Shown: one piece after another, positions 1 to 6,175 of the stretch
Layout: each line of letters starts with the position of its first letter
How positions within the stretch are numbered: the stretch's first letter is position 1
Source: Candidatus Parcubacteria bacterium
GTDB lineage: Bacteria > Patescibacteriota > Patescibacteriia > PEXW01
Direction of reading: 5' to 3'
DNA: 48,543 nucleotides
NCBI GenBank assembly: GCA_003597955.1
Contig: QZJU01000020.1
Span: forward strand, 77,459-126,001
Notes under the pieces: model-generated
What the model was told of the DNA's origin: nothing
The model's input: the letters and a program-made list of their open reading frames with translations, nothing else
The model's database searches: none
Position numbers and translations under genes: made by a program

Positions 1-768
1 CGTGACGGTGGCAGCCAAATCACTGCCGGCGTGCAACAAGATTATCCCGCCGGGTTTAATGTAGGTTTTTATTCGCGTGGCAACTGAATCCAGGGTCGCA
101 CTCGAAGAAATATCCAACCCGTCAACGGTCCAGGTCAAAGGGCAATACCCAGCCTGGCGCATGGTTTCCACCACGGCCGGCGTGCTCTCGCCAAATGGCA
201 AACGCGCAAAGGGCTTGGCCGACACTCCGCTCACGCTTTTAATCAAATCTTCCGTGGCCTGCAGTTGGGCTTGGATTTCCTTATCGGACAAGGTGGTAAA
301 TTTCAAATTGTCGTAAGAATGATTGTAGATGGGAAAACCAGCGGCATGAATGTTTTCGATCAGCGGTTTGTTCGTTTCAATTATTTTGCCTGTGACGAAA
401 AACGCAGCCGGTACATTGGCGGCCTTGGCCGCCGGCAAAGTTTTTTCCAGATCCCCGGGTAAAGTACCGACATCATAAGTTAAAGCCACGGCTTTTTCCG
501 TAGTGCTGGCAACACTAATCACGCCCGGGCAATCCGCTGTCGTCAAGCTGGCTTGAGCAATAGCCGCGTTGGTTGATGGCAAATTCAAATTGGCGATATC
601 TTCGTTCTGGTTTTCCACCTTTTTGCCGGATTTCAAATAAGCGATAAACAGCAAAATCAAAACCAGAATAATAAAACCCACGGTTAGAGGGCTTTTGCCA
701 AGCCGGTGTGGCCGGCCTTGGCCAAGACCGCCCCGGGGACCGGGCGTATAGCGGTAATAGTGTCGCAT
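1..768 (-). CDS. Polysaccharide deacetylase-like (NodB fold) protein, partial, degenerate active site
   Basis: This gene reads leftward from an ATG at 768 and runs off the left edge, so its C-terminus is missing. It encodes a basic, Gly-rich N-terminal tail, one membrane segment near residues 28-44, an Asn-containing linker, then a NodB-type carbohydrate esterase domain. The five family motifs can be traced: TYDVG (normally TFDDG), NHSYDN (normally HTxxxH), RLPFG (RxPY/F), a TWTVDGLD stretch, and ILLHAG. The usual second Asp of motif 1 is Val, and the second His of motif 2 is Asn; both are metal ligands in active members. It is therefore probably a membrane-anchored cell-wall protein with altered or lost esterase activity. 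The family call is firm; catalytic loss is inferred. Confidence 0.8.
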   Translation of the reverse strand, partial: MRHYYRYTPGPRGGLGQGRPHRLGKSPLTVGFIILVLILLFIAYLKSGKKVENQNEDIANLNLPSTNAAIAQASLTTADCPGVISVASTTEKAVALTYDVGTLPGDLEKTLPAAKAANVPAAFFVTGKIIETNKPLIENIHAAGFPIYNHSYDNLKFTTLSDKEIQAQLQATEDLIKSVSGVSAKPFARLPFGESTPAVVETMRQAGYCPLTWTVDGLDISSSATLDSVATRIKTYIKPGGIILLHAGSDLAATVT

Positions 769-793
769 GCCCGCAATTTTACTGCGAAATGAC

Positions 794-837
794 AAAAAAA
801 GCAATTACCGGCTGGCATAAACTTTAAGGCGATAATT
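794..837 (-). terminator. Intrinsic terminator after the B12-regulated pair
   Basis: On the minus strand an AATTATCG / CGGTAATT stem (one G-T pair) is followed by GC and seven T. It lies just past the stop of the DUF6580 gene and before the deacetylase-like gene. Confidence 0.6.
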
Positions 838-839
838 AG

Positions 840-1376
840 CTAGGTCCGAATGGTAACTTTTCTTTTCTGCCAGGCTAAAACCAACTCCATTACGCCGAAA
901 AATACCCCGGTGTAAAACAGATCGCCCAGCACAGTGTTTCGGAAAAACGGCAAGCCGTATTCATACGCCAATATCAATCCCGAAAAATTGAAGGCATAGA
1001 ATTCGCCGTGATTGAAAAACCAGACCGCGGCATTGGTAACCAAAAAGAAAATCACTGAACCAAGCAAGATCCCGCCCGCGATTGTGTAAACATTTTTTTT
1101 CTTTCTAACAACCCGGCCGATTAGGCCCGACAAAATCATACACCCCCAAGTGAAAAAAATTAGGTTATGCAAGCCCAAAAAGATGTCCGAAGCCATCATG
1201 GCCAGCACTGGCACGACAATGGAGGCGCGCTTGCCCAAATATACGCCGCTGAACATGGCCACGGCTGCCACGGGCGCGAAATTCGCCGGGTGAGGCAAAA
1301 ATCTGGCCGCCACGGCAAAGGCAATCAAAATTCCGGCTGTAAGATTTTGGGTAGTAAGATATTTTTTAATCATCAT
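840..1376 (-). CDS. DUF6580-family membrane protein, probable vitamin uptake (ECF S-component-like)
   Basis: A 178-residue protein with about five hydrophobic segments. The N-terminal stretch RFLPHPANFAPVAAVAMFSG is typical of DUF6580, a family related in appearance to substrate-binding S-components of energy-coupling-factor transporters. It begins four bases after the stop of the DUF4430 lipoprotein gene, and both lie downstream of a cobalamin riboswitch, so corrinoid import is the natural role. No ATPase or T-component is visible nearby, so energising subunits would have to be encoded elsewhere. The family assignment is from sequence; the substrate is inferred from the riboswitch. Confidence 0.7.
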   Translation of the reverse strand: MMIKKYLTTQNLTAGILIAFAVAARFLPHPANFAPVAAVAMFSGVYLGKRASIVVPVLAMMASDIFLGLHNLIFFTWGCMILSGLIGRVVRKKKNVYTIAGGILLGSVIFFLVTNAAVWFFNHGEFYAFNFSGLILAYEYGLPFFRNTVLGDLFYTGVFFGVMELVLAWQKRKVTIRT

Positions 1377-1380
1377 AAAA

Positions 1381-1785
1381 TTAAAAAGTGATTAATTTCC
1401 ATTCGATTTGATCATCCGTCTTGGTTTGATATTGACCCGCGCCGACTGGTGCGGATTTTCCGTTAACATAAAAACCCCAATATTCTTTTTCGCCGGCCTC
1501 GCGGCCATTAATGCCGGTCACATATTCGCCCTGGCCCGAAGTTTTTGTGGTTACGCCTTGAAATTTGGACTTAAGCAATTCCAAAGCGGTTTTGCCAGCT
1601 TCGCCAACATAAGAAACGCTCGGCACGGCATTAGTGTTTTGCTGGCTGACATTGGCGTTTGCGGTATTGGTGTTGGCGTTTTGATTTAAATTTTGGTTTT
1701 GATTGGAAATTGGCGTACAAGCCACCAACGCAACAACTAAAACAACCAAAAGGCCAAAGGGTTTGATAGAATTTATATAATTCAT
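1381..1785 (-). CDS. DUF4430 lipoprotein, predicted corrinoid-binding
   Basis: A 134-residue exported lipoprotein. The signal peptide ends in a lipobox (LVAC, Cys at about residue 23), followed by an Asn-rich tether of about 25 residues and a C-terminal domain of about 85 residues. That domain carries the DUF4430 signature YWGFYVNG followed by a DQIEWKL strand. DUF4430 resembles the C-terminal domain of animal transcobalamin and intrinsic factor. First gene after the cobalamin riboswitch and followed at once by the DUF6580 gene. I infer a surface corrinoid-capture protein feeding the membrane partner. No Shine-Dalgarno sequence is obvious before the ATG. Confidence 0.75.
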   Translation of the reverse strand: MNYINSIKPFGLLVVLVVALVACTPISNQNQNLNQNANTNTANANVSQQNTNAVPSVSYVGEAGKTALELLKSKFQGVTTKTSGQGEYVTGINGREAGEKEYWGFYVNGKSAPVGAGQYQTKTDDQIEWKLITF

Positions 1786-1807
1786 AAATTTTTTAAGGTT
1801 AAGAATT

Positions 1808-1842
1808 AAAAAAAGCCTGGCGGCTTCAGGTTAGCCGTCAGG
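1808..1842 (-). terminator. Riboswitch expression-platform terminator
   Basis: On the minus strand a 10-pair stem (CCTGACGGCT / AGCCGCCAGG with one A-C mismatch, loop AACCTGA) is followed by C and seven T. It sits between the B12 aptamer and the DUF4430 gene, as expected for a transcriptional off-switch. Confidence 0.8.
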
Positions 1843-1845
1843 AAA

Positions 1846-1992
1846 GATATCCGATCCTATTCGACCTTTTCCCGAAGGATTTGTCTTAATCCGCCGATGA
1901 GGCGGAAAGGCGTCGGACTCTCACGACCTTCCAGCAGGAAGGGCGGAATACCGTGGCGGGACCGTTCCGGATTCGCACCGGATTGCCTGGTT
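1846..1992 (-). promoter_or_regulatory. Cobalamin (AdoCbl-type) riboswitch aptamer
   Basis: The minus strand carries the hallmark cobalamin riboswitch core GGTGCGAATCCGG, then ACGGTCCCGCCACGGT, and about 30 bases later a B12-box-like stretch GAGTCCGACGCCTTTCCGCC. It is followed by a strong intrinsic terminator and then the DUF4430 and DUF6580 genes. High intracellular cobalamin should therefore terminate transcription of the predicted uptake pair. The core match is close enough to call the class; exact aptamer ends and AdoCbl versus MeCbl preference cannot be set by eye. Confidence 0.9.
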
Positions 1993-2023
1993 AAATTGTT
2001 AAGTAAAAGAAAGATACCATACC

Positions 2024-2051
2024 TTGACAAAGCCCGCAAATTTGCTAGGCT
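2024..2051 (+). promoter_or_regulatory. Sigma-70-type promoter for the 2100 gene
   Basis: TTGACA, a 16-base gap and TAGGCT, placed about 50 bases before the ATG at 2100. It diverges from the riboswitch transcript. Confidence 0.7.
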
Positions 2052-2099
2052 AATTTGAAAATTAAAAAATAACCAAAAACGACACAAAGGAGCTTGAAA

Positions 2100-2675
2100 A
2101 TGGGAAATACCCAATCCGAACGAACAATGCCTTATGCTTTGGAATTTCTGGGCAAAAACACAGATGAAATCACCAAGCAGGCTACCCAAATCTTGGGTGT
2201 TCTGGTTAATCTGCCGGAATACGACCGGAAGGATCGAAAAGGCGGGATTCTGACCCTTATGGGATTGCGCGGAAGTTTTCTGGTTGGGTTCGCCATTGGC
2301 GAAGTGCCAAAAAATGACCCGGCCAAGTATTACGAAATTGCTTGCAAGAAATGCCGCTTATTACACAATCTACATTATAATGACCATTTTTCCGACGAAA
2401 AAGAAAAACCGCCCATCAGTTCGTTTGTACGGCGAAATGAAAAGTATGAGATATACGGTGGCGGGATCCCTTTGGGTACGTTTTATTCCTCAGATCCTTG
2501 TAAATATAACTGTGGTTTTCTGGCCTTTTCCGGCCTGCCTGAACTGGCTGATGAAGCCCTGGTTCTAGTGCTGGCGCTGGACATGGAGTGGATTAAATTA
2601 GACCTGGCGCGGGAGATCGCCCAGGCCTCAACAAATCCATACTTTGAAGCTTTACTTAAAGCTTCTCGAGCGTAA
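2100..2675 (+). CDS. Hypothetical protein, 191 residues
   Basis: I do not recognise a family. The start is the ATG at 2100, which has an AAAGGAG ribosome site seven bases upstream; an in-frame TTG at 2094 is too close to that site. The protein has no signal peptide or membrane segment. It contains a CKKC pair near residue 80 followed by HNLHYNDHF, which could bind a metal, and a Cys near the end of a YNCGF stretch. It is its own transcription unit, with a promoter at 2024 and a terminator at 2691, between the B12 riboswitch and a small membrane gene. Codon use resembles the neighbours. Confidence 0.75.
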   Translation: MGNTQSERTMPYALEFLGKNTDEITKQATQILGVLVNLPEYDRKDRKGGILTLMGLRGSFLVGFAIGEVPKNDPAKYYEIACKKCRLLHNLHYNDHFSDEKEKPPISSFVRRNEKYEIYGGGIPLGTFYSSDPCKYNCGFLAFSGLPELADEALVLVLALDMEWIKLDLAREIAQASTNPYFEALLKASRA

Positions 2676-2690
2676 ATCACTATCGTTCCT

Positions 2691-2722
2691 AAAAGCGTCG
2701 CTTAACCAAGTGACGCTTTTTT
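2691..2722 (+). terminator. Intrinsic terminator of the 2100 gene
   Basis: AAAAGCGTC / GACGCTTTT stem with a 12-base loop and a T run. Confidence 0.85.
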
Positions 2723-2727
2723 ATTAT

Positions 2728-2760
2728 ATAAAAAGTGGGAAGAAAATTTTTCTTCCCACT
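2728..2760 (-). terminator. Intrinsic terminator of the 2765-2986 gene
   Basis: A 13-pair AGTGGGAAGAAAA / TTTTCTTCCCACT hairpin followed on the minus strand by five T; it lies just past the stop of the convergent membrane gene. Confidence 0.8.
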
Positions 2761-2764
2761 AAGT

Positions 2765-2986
2765 TTACTTTGTGACTCTTGTTTCGGCATCAAGATGACC
2801 GTTGATGGCGCTTATTACTAATAGCGAGAGAAACACAACACCCATAAGTAGACCTGGGACTTCCTTAATCAGCTTATTCAGAAAAACCTGATAAGGTTCC
2901 CAGAAAAGCAGCGGGTTCAGATCTGACGCTTGCAAAATAACCAACGAAGCCGCCAAACCAATTGCATAGAACAGTTTTCTCTTCAC
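2765..2986 (-). CDS. Small membrane protein, 73 residues, unknown function
   Basis: A GTG start at 2986 is preceded by an AGGAGG site eight bases upstream. The protein has a lysine/arginine N-terminus (MKRKLF), one hydrophobic segment near residues 6-20 and a second near 43-61, and a polar tail. No family is recognised. It has its own promoter (TTGACA, 17 bases, TAAGCT at 3060-3032, minus strand) and its own terminator, and sits between an orphan gene and the corrinoid adenosyltransferase gene; I see no direct functional link to either. Confidence 0.7.
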   Translation of the reverse strand: MKRKLFYAIGLAASLVILQASDLNPLLFWEPYQVFLNKLIKEVPGLLMGVVFLSLLVISAINGHLDAETRVTK

Positions 2987-3031
2987 TTACCTGCCTCCTA
3001 TTTTTTTATTTTTTAGAACTTATGTAATGTC

Positions 3032-3060
3032 AGCTTAAGCTGTAGAGATGAAATTGTCAA
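3032..3060 (-). promoter_or_regulatory. Promoter of the small membrane gene
   Basis: Minus strand TTGACA, exactly 17 bases, TAAGCT, about 45 bases upstream of the GTG start. Confidence 0.75.
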
Positions 3061-3084
3061 TGTAAAAAAATCAAGCTTGGAACA

Positions 3085-3660
3085 TCAATAATCAATCCCC
3101 TTCACGGCTAAGTACCCCTTATAAAAAGGGTGTTTAACCATTTTCATTTCCGTAATCAAGTCACAAAGCTTTGCCAGTCGTGGATATTTTTCGTGACCCG
3201 TAATTACCAAATGGATAGCTTTTAATTTTTTCGACCTGGCTTTAAGTTTCAGCAAATCAACAACTTGTTTTTCGGCCAACAAACCGACTTCTAAACATGA
3301 AACTATTTCATCGAGTATTACGACCTGATATTTCCCCGAGGCTAATAACCGCTTGGCTAAGCTAAGCGCCCGCACAGCCAAGCGCTGGTGTTCAGCAAAT
3401 GATTTCCGGTCGCCCCAGATGCCAACAAAACCCGCCCCGTGAATTTCAACTTTTACGCCCAGTTTTTCCAAGGAGATCCTTTCGCCGGAAGGCCATTTGG
3501 GATTTTTGAAAAATTGGAAAAACAAAACTTTCAAACCATAGCCAACGGCTCTGACCGCCAAACCAATAGCGGCAGTGGTTTTGCCCTTGCCTCGGCCCCA
3601 ATAGTAAACATTTATACCTTGGGGAAAAACCTTTAATTTGGGAATAGATTTTTCTGGCAT
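3085..3660 (-). CDS. cobA: Cob(I)alamin adenosyltransferase, CobA/BtuR type
   Basis: A 191-residue P-loop protein of the usual length for CobA/BtuR. It transfers the adenosyl group of ATP to a reduced corrinoid, making adenosylcobalamin in the cytoplasm. Visible features are the Walker A loop GRGKGKTTAA (about residues 22-31), a VLFFQFFK strand, the VILDE Walker B (about 113-117), and the C-terminal signature TEMKMVKHPFYKG. No riboswitch precedes this copy, and no ribosome site is evident. It matches the need of NrdJ in this window for adenosylcobalamin. The family is certain; the symbol could equally be btuR. Confidence 0.93.
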   Translation of the reverse strand: MPEKSIPKLKVFPQGINVYYWGRGKGKTTAAIGLAVRAVGYGLKVLFFQFFKNPKWPSGERISLEKLGVKVEIHGAGFVGIWGDRKSFAEHQRLAVRALSLAKRLLASGKYQVVILDEIVSCLEVGLLAEKQVVDLLKLKARSKKLKAIHLVITGHEKYPRLAKLCDLITEMKMVKHPFYKGYLAVKGIDY

Positions 3661-3712
3661 ACAAGCTTTGGCTTAATATAGCTTACTTAATGCCGCAAAA
3701 AAGCGCAAAATT

Positions 3713-3740
3713 TTGAAAAAAATAAAGTTTAAGGTATAAT
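3713..3740 (+). promoter_or_regulatory. Promoter driving the 3747 structured RNA
   Basis: TTGAAA, 16 bases, and a perfect TATAAT. No open reading frame with a ribosome site follows within the next 450 bases, so the product is probably RNA. Confidence 0.7.
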
Positions 3741-3746
3741 ATTTTC

Positions 3747-3862
3747 GGAGAATCGCCGATAAAAGTCATTTCTCCAAAGCCCCTTAAACTTCGCTAGCGA
3801 ATCCTAAAACTAACGAAGTGTTCCTTCATCCGCCTGCTCGCTCCCAACCGGGCAGGCTTCTT
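3747..3862 (+). ncRNA. Candidate small structured RNA with its own terminator-like hairpin
   Basis: Starts just after a perfect TATAAT. It opens with a GGAGAA / TTCTCC stem (3747-3752 with 3770-3775), contains ACTTCG / CGAAGT and an alternative self-complementary TTCGCTAGCGAA, and ends in a nine-pair GCCTGCTCG / CGGGCAGGC hairpin (3832-3857; one T-G pair favouring this strand) followed by a weak T-rich stretch. Length is about 115 bases. No known RNA family recognised. It could also be an attenuated leader of the next RNA. Confidence 0.45.
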
Positions 3863-3901
3863 CATGTTTGCTTTAACTAAAAACTGTCATATACTGATAG
3901 C

Positions 3902-4143
3902 AGATTACCTGATGGTTTAGAGCTCCTTTCCCGCTCAAGGAAGCACATGGAATGCGACCATCAGGATTTCCCAGGCCAAAAAACGCTTCAAAACACACGC
4001 TCGTTGTTTTTTAGGAAGCAATCGCCGTATCGGCCTCCCGGCCCAACTAAATGGGTGGGGTTGCATTCCAAATTTAGGGACTCGGCTTTTACAAAAGCCG
4101 CCTATCATTCCAAGCCCTCAATATCATTGAGGGCTTCTTTTTG
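3902..4143 (+). ncRNA. Candidate structured RNA with long-range helix and intrinsic terminator
   Basis: A TATACT box (3890-3895) lies just upstream. The transcript would contain a nine-pair CCTGATGGT / ACCATCAGG helix (3908-3916 with 3957-3965), and an alternative eleven-pair GGAATGCGACC / GGTTGCATTCC helix (3949-3959 with 4059-4069), whose single G-T pair is allowed only on the plus strand. The two share bases, so they compete. Further hairpins are AAAAAAC / GTTTTTT, CGGCTTTT / AAAAGCCG (4083-4100) and the closing terminator at 4112. Conserved landmarks of RNase P, tmRNA or SRP RNA were not found. Not a protein gene: no start has a ribosome site. Confidence 0.5.
4112..4143 (+). terminator. 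Intrinsic terminator of the 3902 RNA
   Basis: AAGCCCTC / GAGGGCTT stem, nine-base loop, followed by CTTTTT. Confidence 0.85.
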
Positions 4144-4157
4144 CCATAGGTCGGGGC

Positions 4158-4186
4158 TTGACAATAACGCAAGACCATGCTAACCT
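4158..4186 (+). promoter_or_regulatory. Promoter of the 44-residue gene
   Basis: TTGACA, 17 bases, TAACCT. The TTG of this -35 box is also the first codon of a longer reading frame, which it excludes as the true start. Confidence 0.75.
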
Positions 4187-4220
4187 TAGCGGTTTTGAAA
4201 TTAAATTATTTTTATATTAT

Positions 4221-4355
4221 ATGGAAGAATTACAAGCGCACGCTGAAAGCATAATTTCACGAACCCAAACTAATGACTTGGGTTTAGATGGGGTGATTCA
4301 GGCTCTGGCCGAATTGCACGATGAGCTTAAAAAACACTCCGAAACTACGGCTTAA
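4221..4355 (+). CDS. Small hypothetical protein, 44 residues
   Basis: The reading frame extends upstream to 4158, but that codon is inside the -35 box, so the ATG at 4221 is chosen. There is no Shine-Dalgarno sequence in the short, very AT-rich leader. The product begins MEELQAHAES and is an acidic, probably helical peptide with a conserved-looking middle (GLDGVIQALAELHDEL). No family is recognised. The unit has its own promoter and a terminator at 4374, which supports expression, but existence as a protein is only moderately certain. Confidence 0.55.
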   Translation: MEELQAHAESIISRTQTNDLGLDGVIQALAELHDELKKHSETTA

Positions 4356-4373
4356 GCTTAGAACTAAAAAACG

Positions 4374-4407
4374 AAAATCCCCTCTCGTTAAAATCAGGGG
4401 ATTTTTT
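4374..4407 (+). terminator. Intrinsic terminator of the 44-residue gene
   Basis: AAAATCCCC / GGGGATTTT stem with a 14-base loop and T run. Confidence 0.85.
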
Positions 4408-4433
4408 GTACGAAAAATCTTGACCACACTCTT

Positions 4434-4542
4434 AACCCCGCACCACTTTCCAAATTAAACCTTAAGTTTAGTGCAAGGTTGTTTGCCTAGTAAATATCTT
4501 AGTACTAAGTGTTGGCGCTTTACTGGAAAGTGGTGCGGGGTT
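4434..4542. repeat. 109-base element with perfect 19-base terminal inverted repeats
   Basis: AACCCCGCACCACTTTCCA at 4434-4452 is exactly reversed at 4524-4542. The right arm runs straight into the -35 box of the next gene. Inside are further small palindromes, including CTTAGTACTAAG. The 11-base core CCCCGCACCAC recurs as a close palindrome at 35109-35151, also directly next to a -35 box. It could be a MITE-like element or a regulatory site; no target-site duplication is evident. Confidence 0.75.
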
Positions 4543-4569
4543 GACAAAAGCCATTTTTTGGCTTATGCT
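4541..4569 (+). promoter_or_regulatory. Promoter of the 4609 gene, embedded in the inverted repeat
   Basis: TTGACA, exactly 17 bases, TATGCT. GTGGTGCGGGG abuts the -35 box directly upstream. Confidence 0.8.
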
Positions 4570-4608
4570 GTCTTGAAAATAAAGGTAAGCTTTTTTCAAG
4601 GAGGAAAA

Positions 4609-4830
4609 ATGCGGGTAAACTTCATACTGCATATGCAGAACGCCGTGGTTAACGGTAAGTCTTATGACGAATTGATAATTGATTGGTTCGAAGAAATGAA
4701 CTGGGAAGAAGTTAATGCCGTTTCCCAGAAATGGCTAAAGGATCACAATTTTTTGACCAGCCGGATGTCGGGCTTAACCCGAGTCAGTGATTCCAGTCTG
4801 AGCATAGAGCCGATGGAAGAAGCTAAGTAA
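4609..4830 (+). CDS. Hypothetical protein, 73 residues, paralogue of the next gene
   Basis: Start chosen at the ATG at 4609 because an AAGGAGG site lies four bases upstream; the longer frame from 4471 would cross the promoter. The small soluble protein begins MRVNFILHM, has an acidic centre (DELIIDWFEEMN), and ends NFLTSRM...SLSIEP. The same pattern occurs in the neighbouring gene at 4993-5205 (RVIIEWEEE..., NYLTQRM..., SLTIEP), so the two are tandem duplicates. The function is unknown; no metal site, signal peptide or membrane segment is present. Own promoter and terminator. Confidence 0.8.
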   Translation: MRVNFILHMQNAVVNGKSYDELIIDWFEEMNWEEVNAVSQKWLKDHNFLTSRMSGLTRVSDSSLSIEPMEEAK

Positions 4831-4836
4831 TTTTTT

Positions 4837-4865
4837 AACCCCCTTGAGGCTTTCTTGGGGGTTTT
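4837..4865 (+). terminator. Terminator overlapping the next promoter
   Basis: AACCCCC / GGGGGTT stem; its T tract (4862-4865) runs into the TTGACA -35 box at 4864. Confidence 0.8.
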
Positions 4866-4892
4866 GACAAAAATTTCGGTCCACGCTAGTGT
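4864..4892 (+). promoter_or_regulatory. Promoter of the 4993 gene
   Basis: TTGACA, 17 bases, TAGTGT. The first two bases overlap the T tract of the preceding terminator. Confidence 0.75.
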
Positions 4893-4992
4893 GAGGAGAA
4901 AATAAGAAACTTAACACTGTTCAGCAATCGGAACCGCTGAATTCACCCGCGCATTGGATGCCCAAAAACTTATTTTAAAGAAAGGGCAAAAA

Positions 4993-5205
4993 TTGCAGGT
5001 GAAATTCAAACTCATTATGGACGGCTTGCTGGTTATGGGCAATTGGTTGGATCGGGTAATTATCGAGTGGGAAGAAGAAGCCGACGAGGTCCGCGTCCAG
5101 GAAATCGCCAATGAATGGCTAACAACCCGGAATTACTTAACCCAAAGAATGCTGGGATTACATTCCGTAGCCGAGGCAAGCCTGACTATTGAACCGCAAG
5201 AATGA
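4993..5205 (+). CDS. Hypothetical protein, about 70 residues, paralogue of the 4609 gene
   Basis: The start is uncertain. A GAGGAG site at 4893 has no start codon nearby. A TTG at 4993 gives MQVKFKLIM, which lines up residue for residue with MRVNFILHM of the paralogue and has a weak AAAGGG upstream, so it is preferred; a TTG at 4954 would add 13 residues. The body matches the neighbour throughout: an acidic IIEWEEE stretch, NYLTQRM, and a terminal SLTIEP. It is a tandem duplicate of unknown function, with its own promoter and terminator. Confidence 0.7.
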   Translation: MQVKFKLIMDGLLVMGNWLDRVIIEWEEEADEVRVQEIANEWLTTRNYLTQRMLGLHSVAEASLTIEPQE

Positions 5206-5222
5206 TCTCTTTAACCTTTTTG

Positions 5223-5252
5223 GCCTGCCTGGATTCTCCGGCAGGCTTTTTT
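5223..5252 (+). terminator. Intrinsic terminator of the 4993 gene
   Basis: GCCTGCC / GGCAGGC stem followed by six T. Confidence 0.85.
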
Positions 5253-5265
5253 GTTTGGTTTCAGC

Positions 5266-5294
5266 TTGACTTTATATCAAACCTCATTTAAATT
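5266..5294 (+). promoter_or_regulatory. Promoter of the 5328 gene
   Basis: TTGACT, 17 bases, TAAATT. Confidence 0.7.
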
Positions 5295-5327
5295 TAATTT
5301 TCCAAAAACCAGAATCATGGAGGATGA

Positions 5328-5531
5328 ATGGATATTGACACCTTACAAAAAGCTGTTCGCGACAAAAAGGTCCCGAATGCGGAAATCGTGAAAAAACTCA
5401 ATGCTTACCTAAAAAGCCGGCATTCCACCGGTGGCTTGATCGGGTTTTTGCACATCTTGGAAAAGCACCGACCAGGCCTTTTTAAACAAATCCATCAGGC
5501 CATTCGGCAAAAAGCAAAGGGATTCAAATAA
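5328..5531 (+). CDS. Small basic hypothetical protein, 67 residues
   Basis: The ATG at 5328 has a GGAGG site four bases upstream. The product is basic and helix-prone (MDIDTLQKAV..., ending RQKAKGFK) with a central Gly-Gly turn (HSTGGLIGF). Its Lys/Arg content would suit nucleic-acid binding, but no family is recognised and that is only a guess. It is a single-gene unit bounded by its own promoter and terminator. Confidence 0.75.
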   Translation: MDIDTLQKAVRDKKVPNAEIVKKLNAYLKSRHSTGGLIGFLHILEKHRPGLFKQIHQAIRQKAKGFK

Positions 5532-5546
5532 AATACGTTCAGTTTT

Positions 5547-5585
5547 AACCCCTCTGAAAGTAAGTTAAAGAGGGGTTTTTATTTT
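5547..5585 (+). terminator. Intrinsic terminator of the 5328 gene
   Basis: AACCCCTCT / AGAGGGGTT stem and T-rich tail that leads into the next TTGACA (5585-5590). Confidence 0.85.
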
Positions 5586-5655
5586 TGACAAACCTTTGGG
5601 TATTTGAGAAAATATAGTAAACAAACTGAACATTGCAAAAAACGGAGGGCATAAC

Positions 5656-6069
5656 ATGGCCAACCCGGATGTTGAGCTAAAAAAATTCTGCCAAGAAATA
5701 AACCAAATTCTTGCCAAAGCCAAGCCGGAAGAACGCCAAAACTCAATCTTGGATCTTTATCGAACATACGCCAAGCGGGAAGAAAACTCCAAGATCGTGC
5801 CGGATTTGACCACGATTACCTGCCGGTGCGTTTCGGCGGACTGCATTATTCTGGAAGCCATTGAAAAACCGCAAATTCCAGATGAGCTTATCGAAAGATT
5901 CTTTTTTGAAGCCGTGGGCGGTTTAGAGACTGAGGAATTACGCAAAGCTTTCAAGCTTTTAAAGCTGTATCGTTACAAGGCTTTTGATTCCGTGGTGAAT
6001 AAATATTTGATCCTCAAAGACCAAGAGGAATTTTTCGGCGACCTGATTAAGCCGCATTCTCGGGCCTGA
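5656..6069 (+). CDS. Hypothetical protein, 137 residues
   Basis: The ATG at 5656 follows a CGGAGGG site. The product is a soluble, mostly helical protein with a CRCVSADC cluster near residues 57-64, whose three Cys might bind metal or form a redox pair, and a repeated KLLKLYRYKAF / LILKD helix region. No family is recognised. A TTGACA at 5585 provides the promoter (the -10 is weak) and a terminator follows at 6079. Confidence 0.75.
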   Translation: MANPDVELKKFCQEINQILAKAKPEERQNSILDLYRTYAKREENSKIVPDLTTITCRCVSADCIILEAIEKPQIPDELIERFFFEAVGGLETEELRKAFKLLKLYRYKAFDSVVNKYLILKDQEEFFGDLIKPHSRA

Positions 6070-6078
6070 AAAATTTGT

Positions 6079-6105
6079 AAAGCCCCGAGCAAACTTGGGG
6101 CTTTT
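6079..6105 (+). terminator. Intrinsic terminator of the 5656 gene
   Basis: AAAGCCCC / GGGGCTTTT stem. Confidence 0.85.
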
Positions 6106-6108
6106 ATA

Positions 6109-6137
6109 TTTACAAAGTTTAATACCCAGTGTAAGTT
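6109..6137 (+). promoter_or_regulatory. Promoter of the 6176 gene
   Basis: TTTACA, 17 bases, TAAGTT. Confidence 0.7.
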
Positions 6138-6175
6138 AAGATTATAAAAAAAATACCAAAATTCCTGGAGGAACA

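Noticed and set aside
1857-2189. Minus-strand reading frame of 110 codons
   Set aside because: It lies over the cobalamin riboswitch and the divergent promoter of the 2100 gene; no ribosome site and no protein-like composition.
3747-4143. RNase P RNA, tmRNA or SRP RNA
   Set aside because: No GAGGAAAGTC and ACAGAA...GCTTA pair, no tRNA-like ends, and no GGAA-loop/AGCA motif were found.
3947-4183. Plus-strand reading frame of 78 codons
   Set aside because: Covers the structured RNA and its terminator; starts without a ribosome site.
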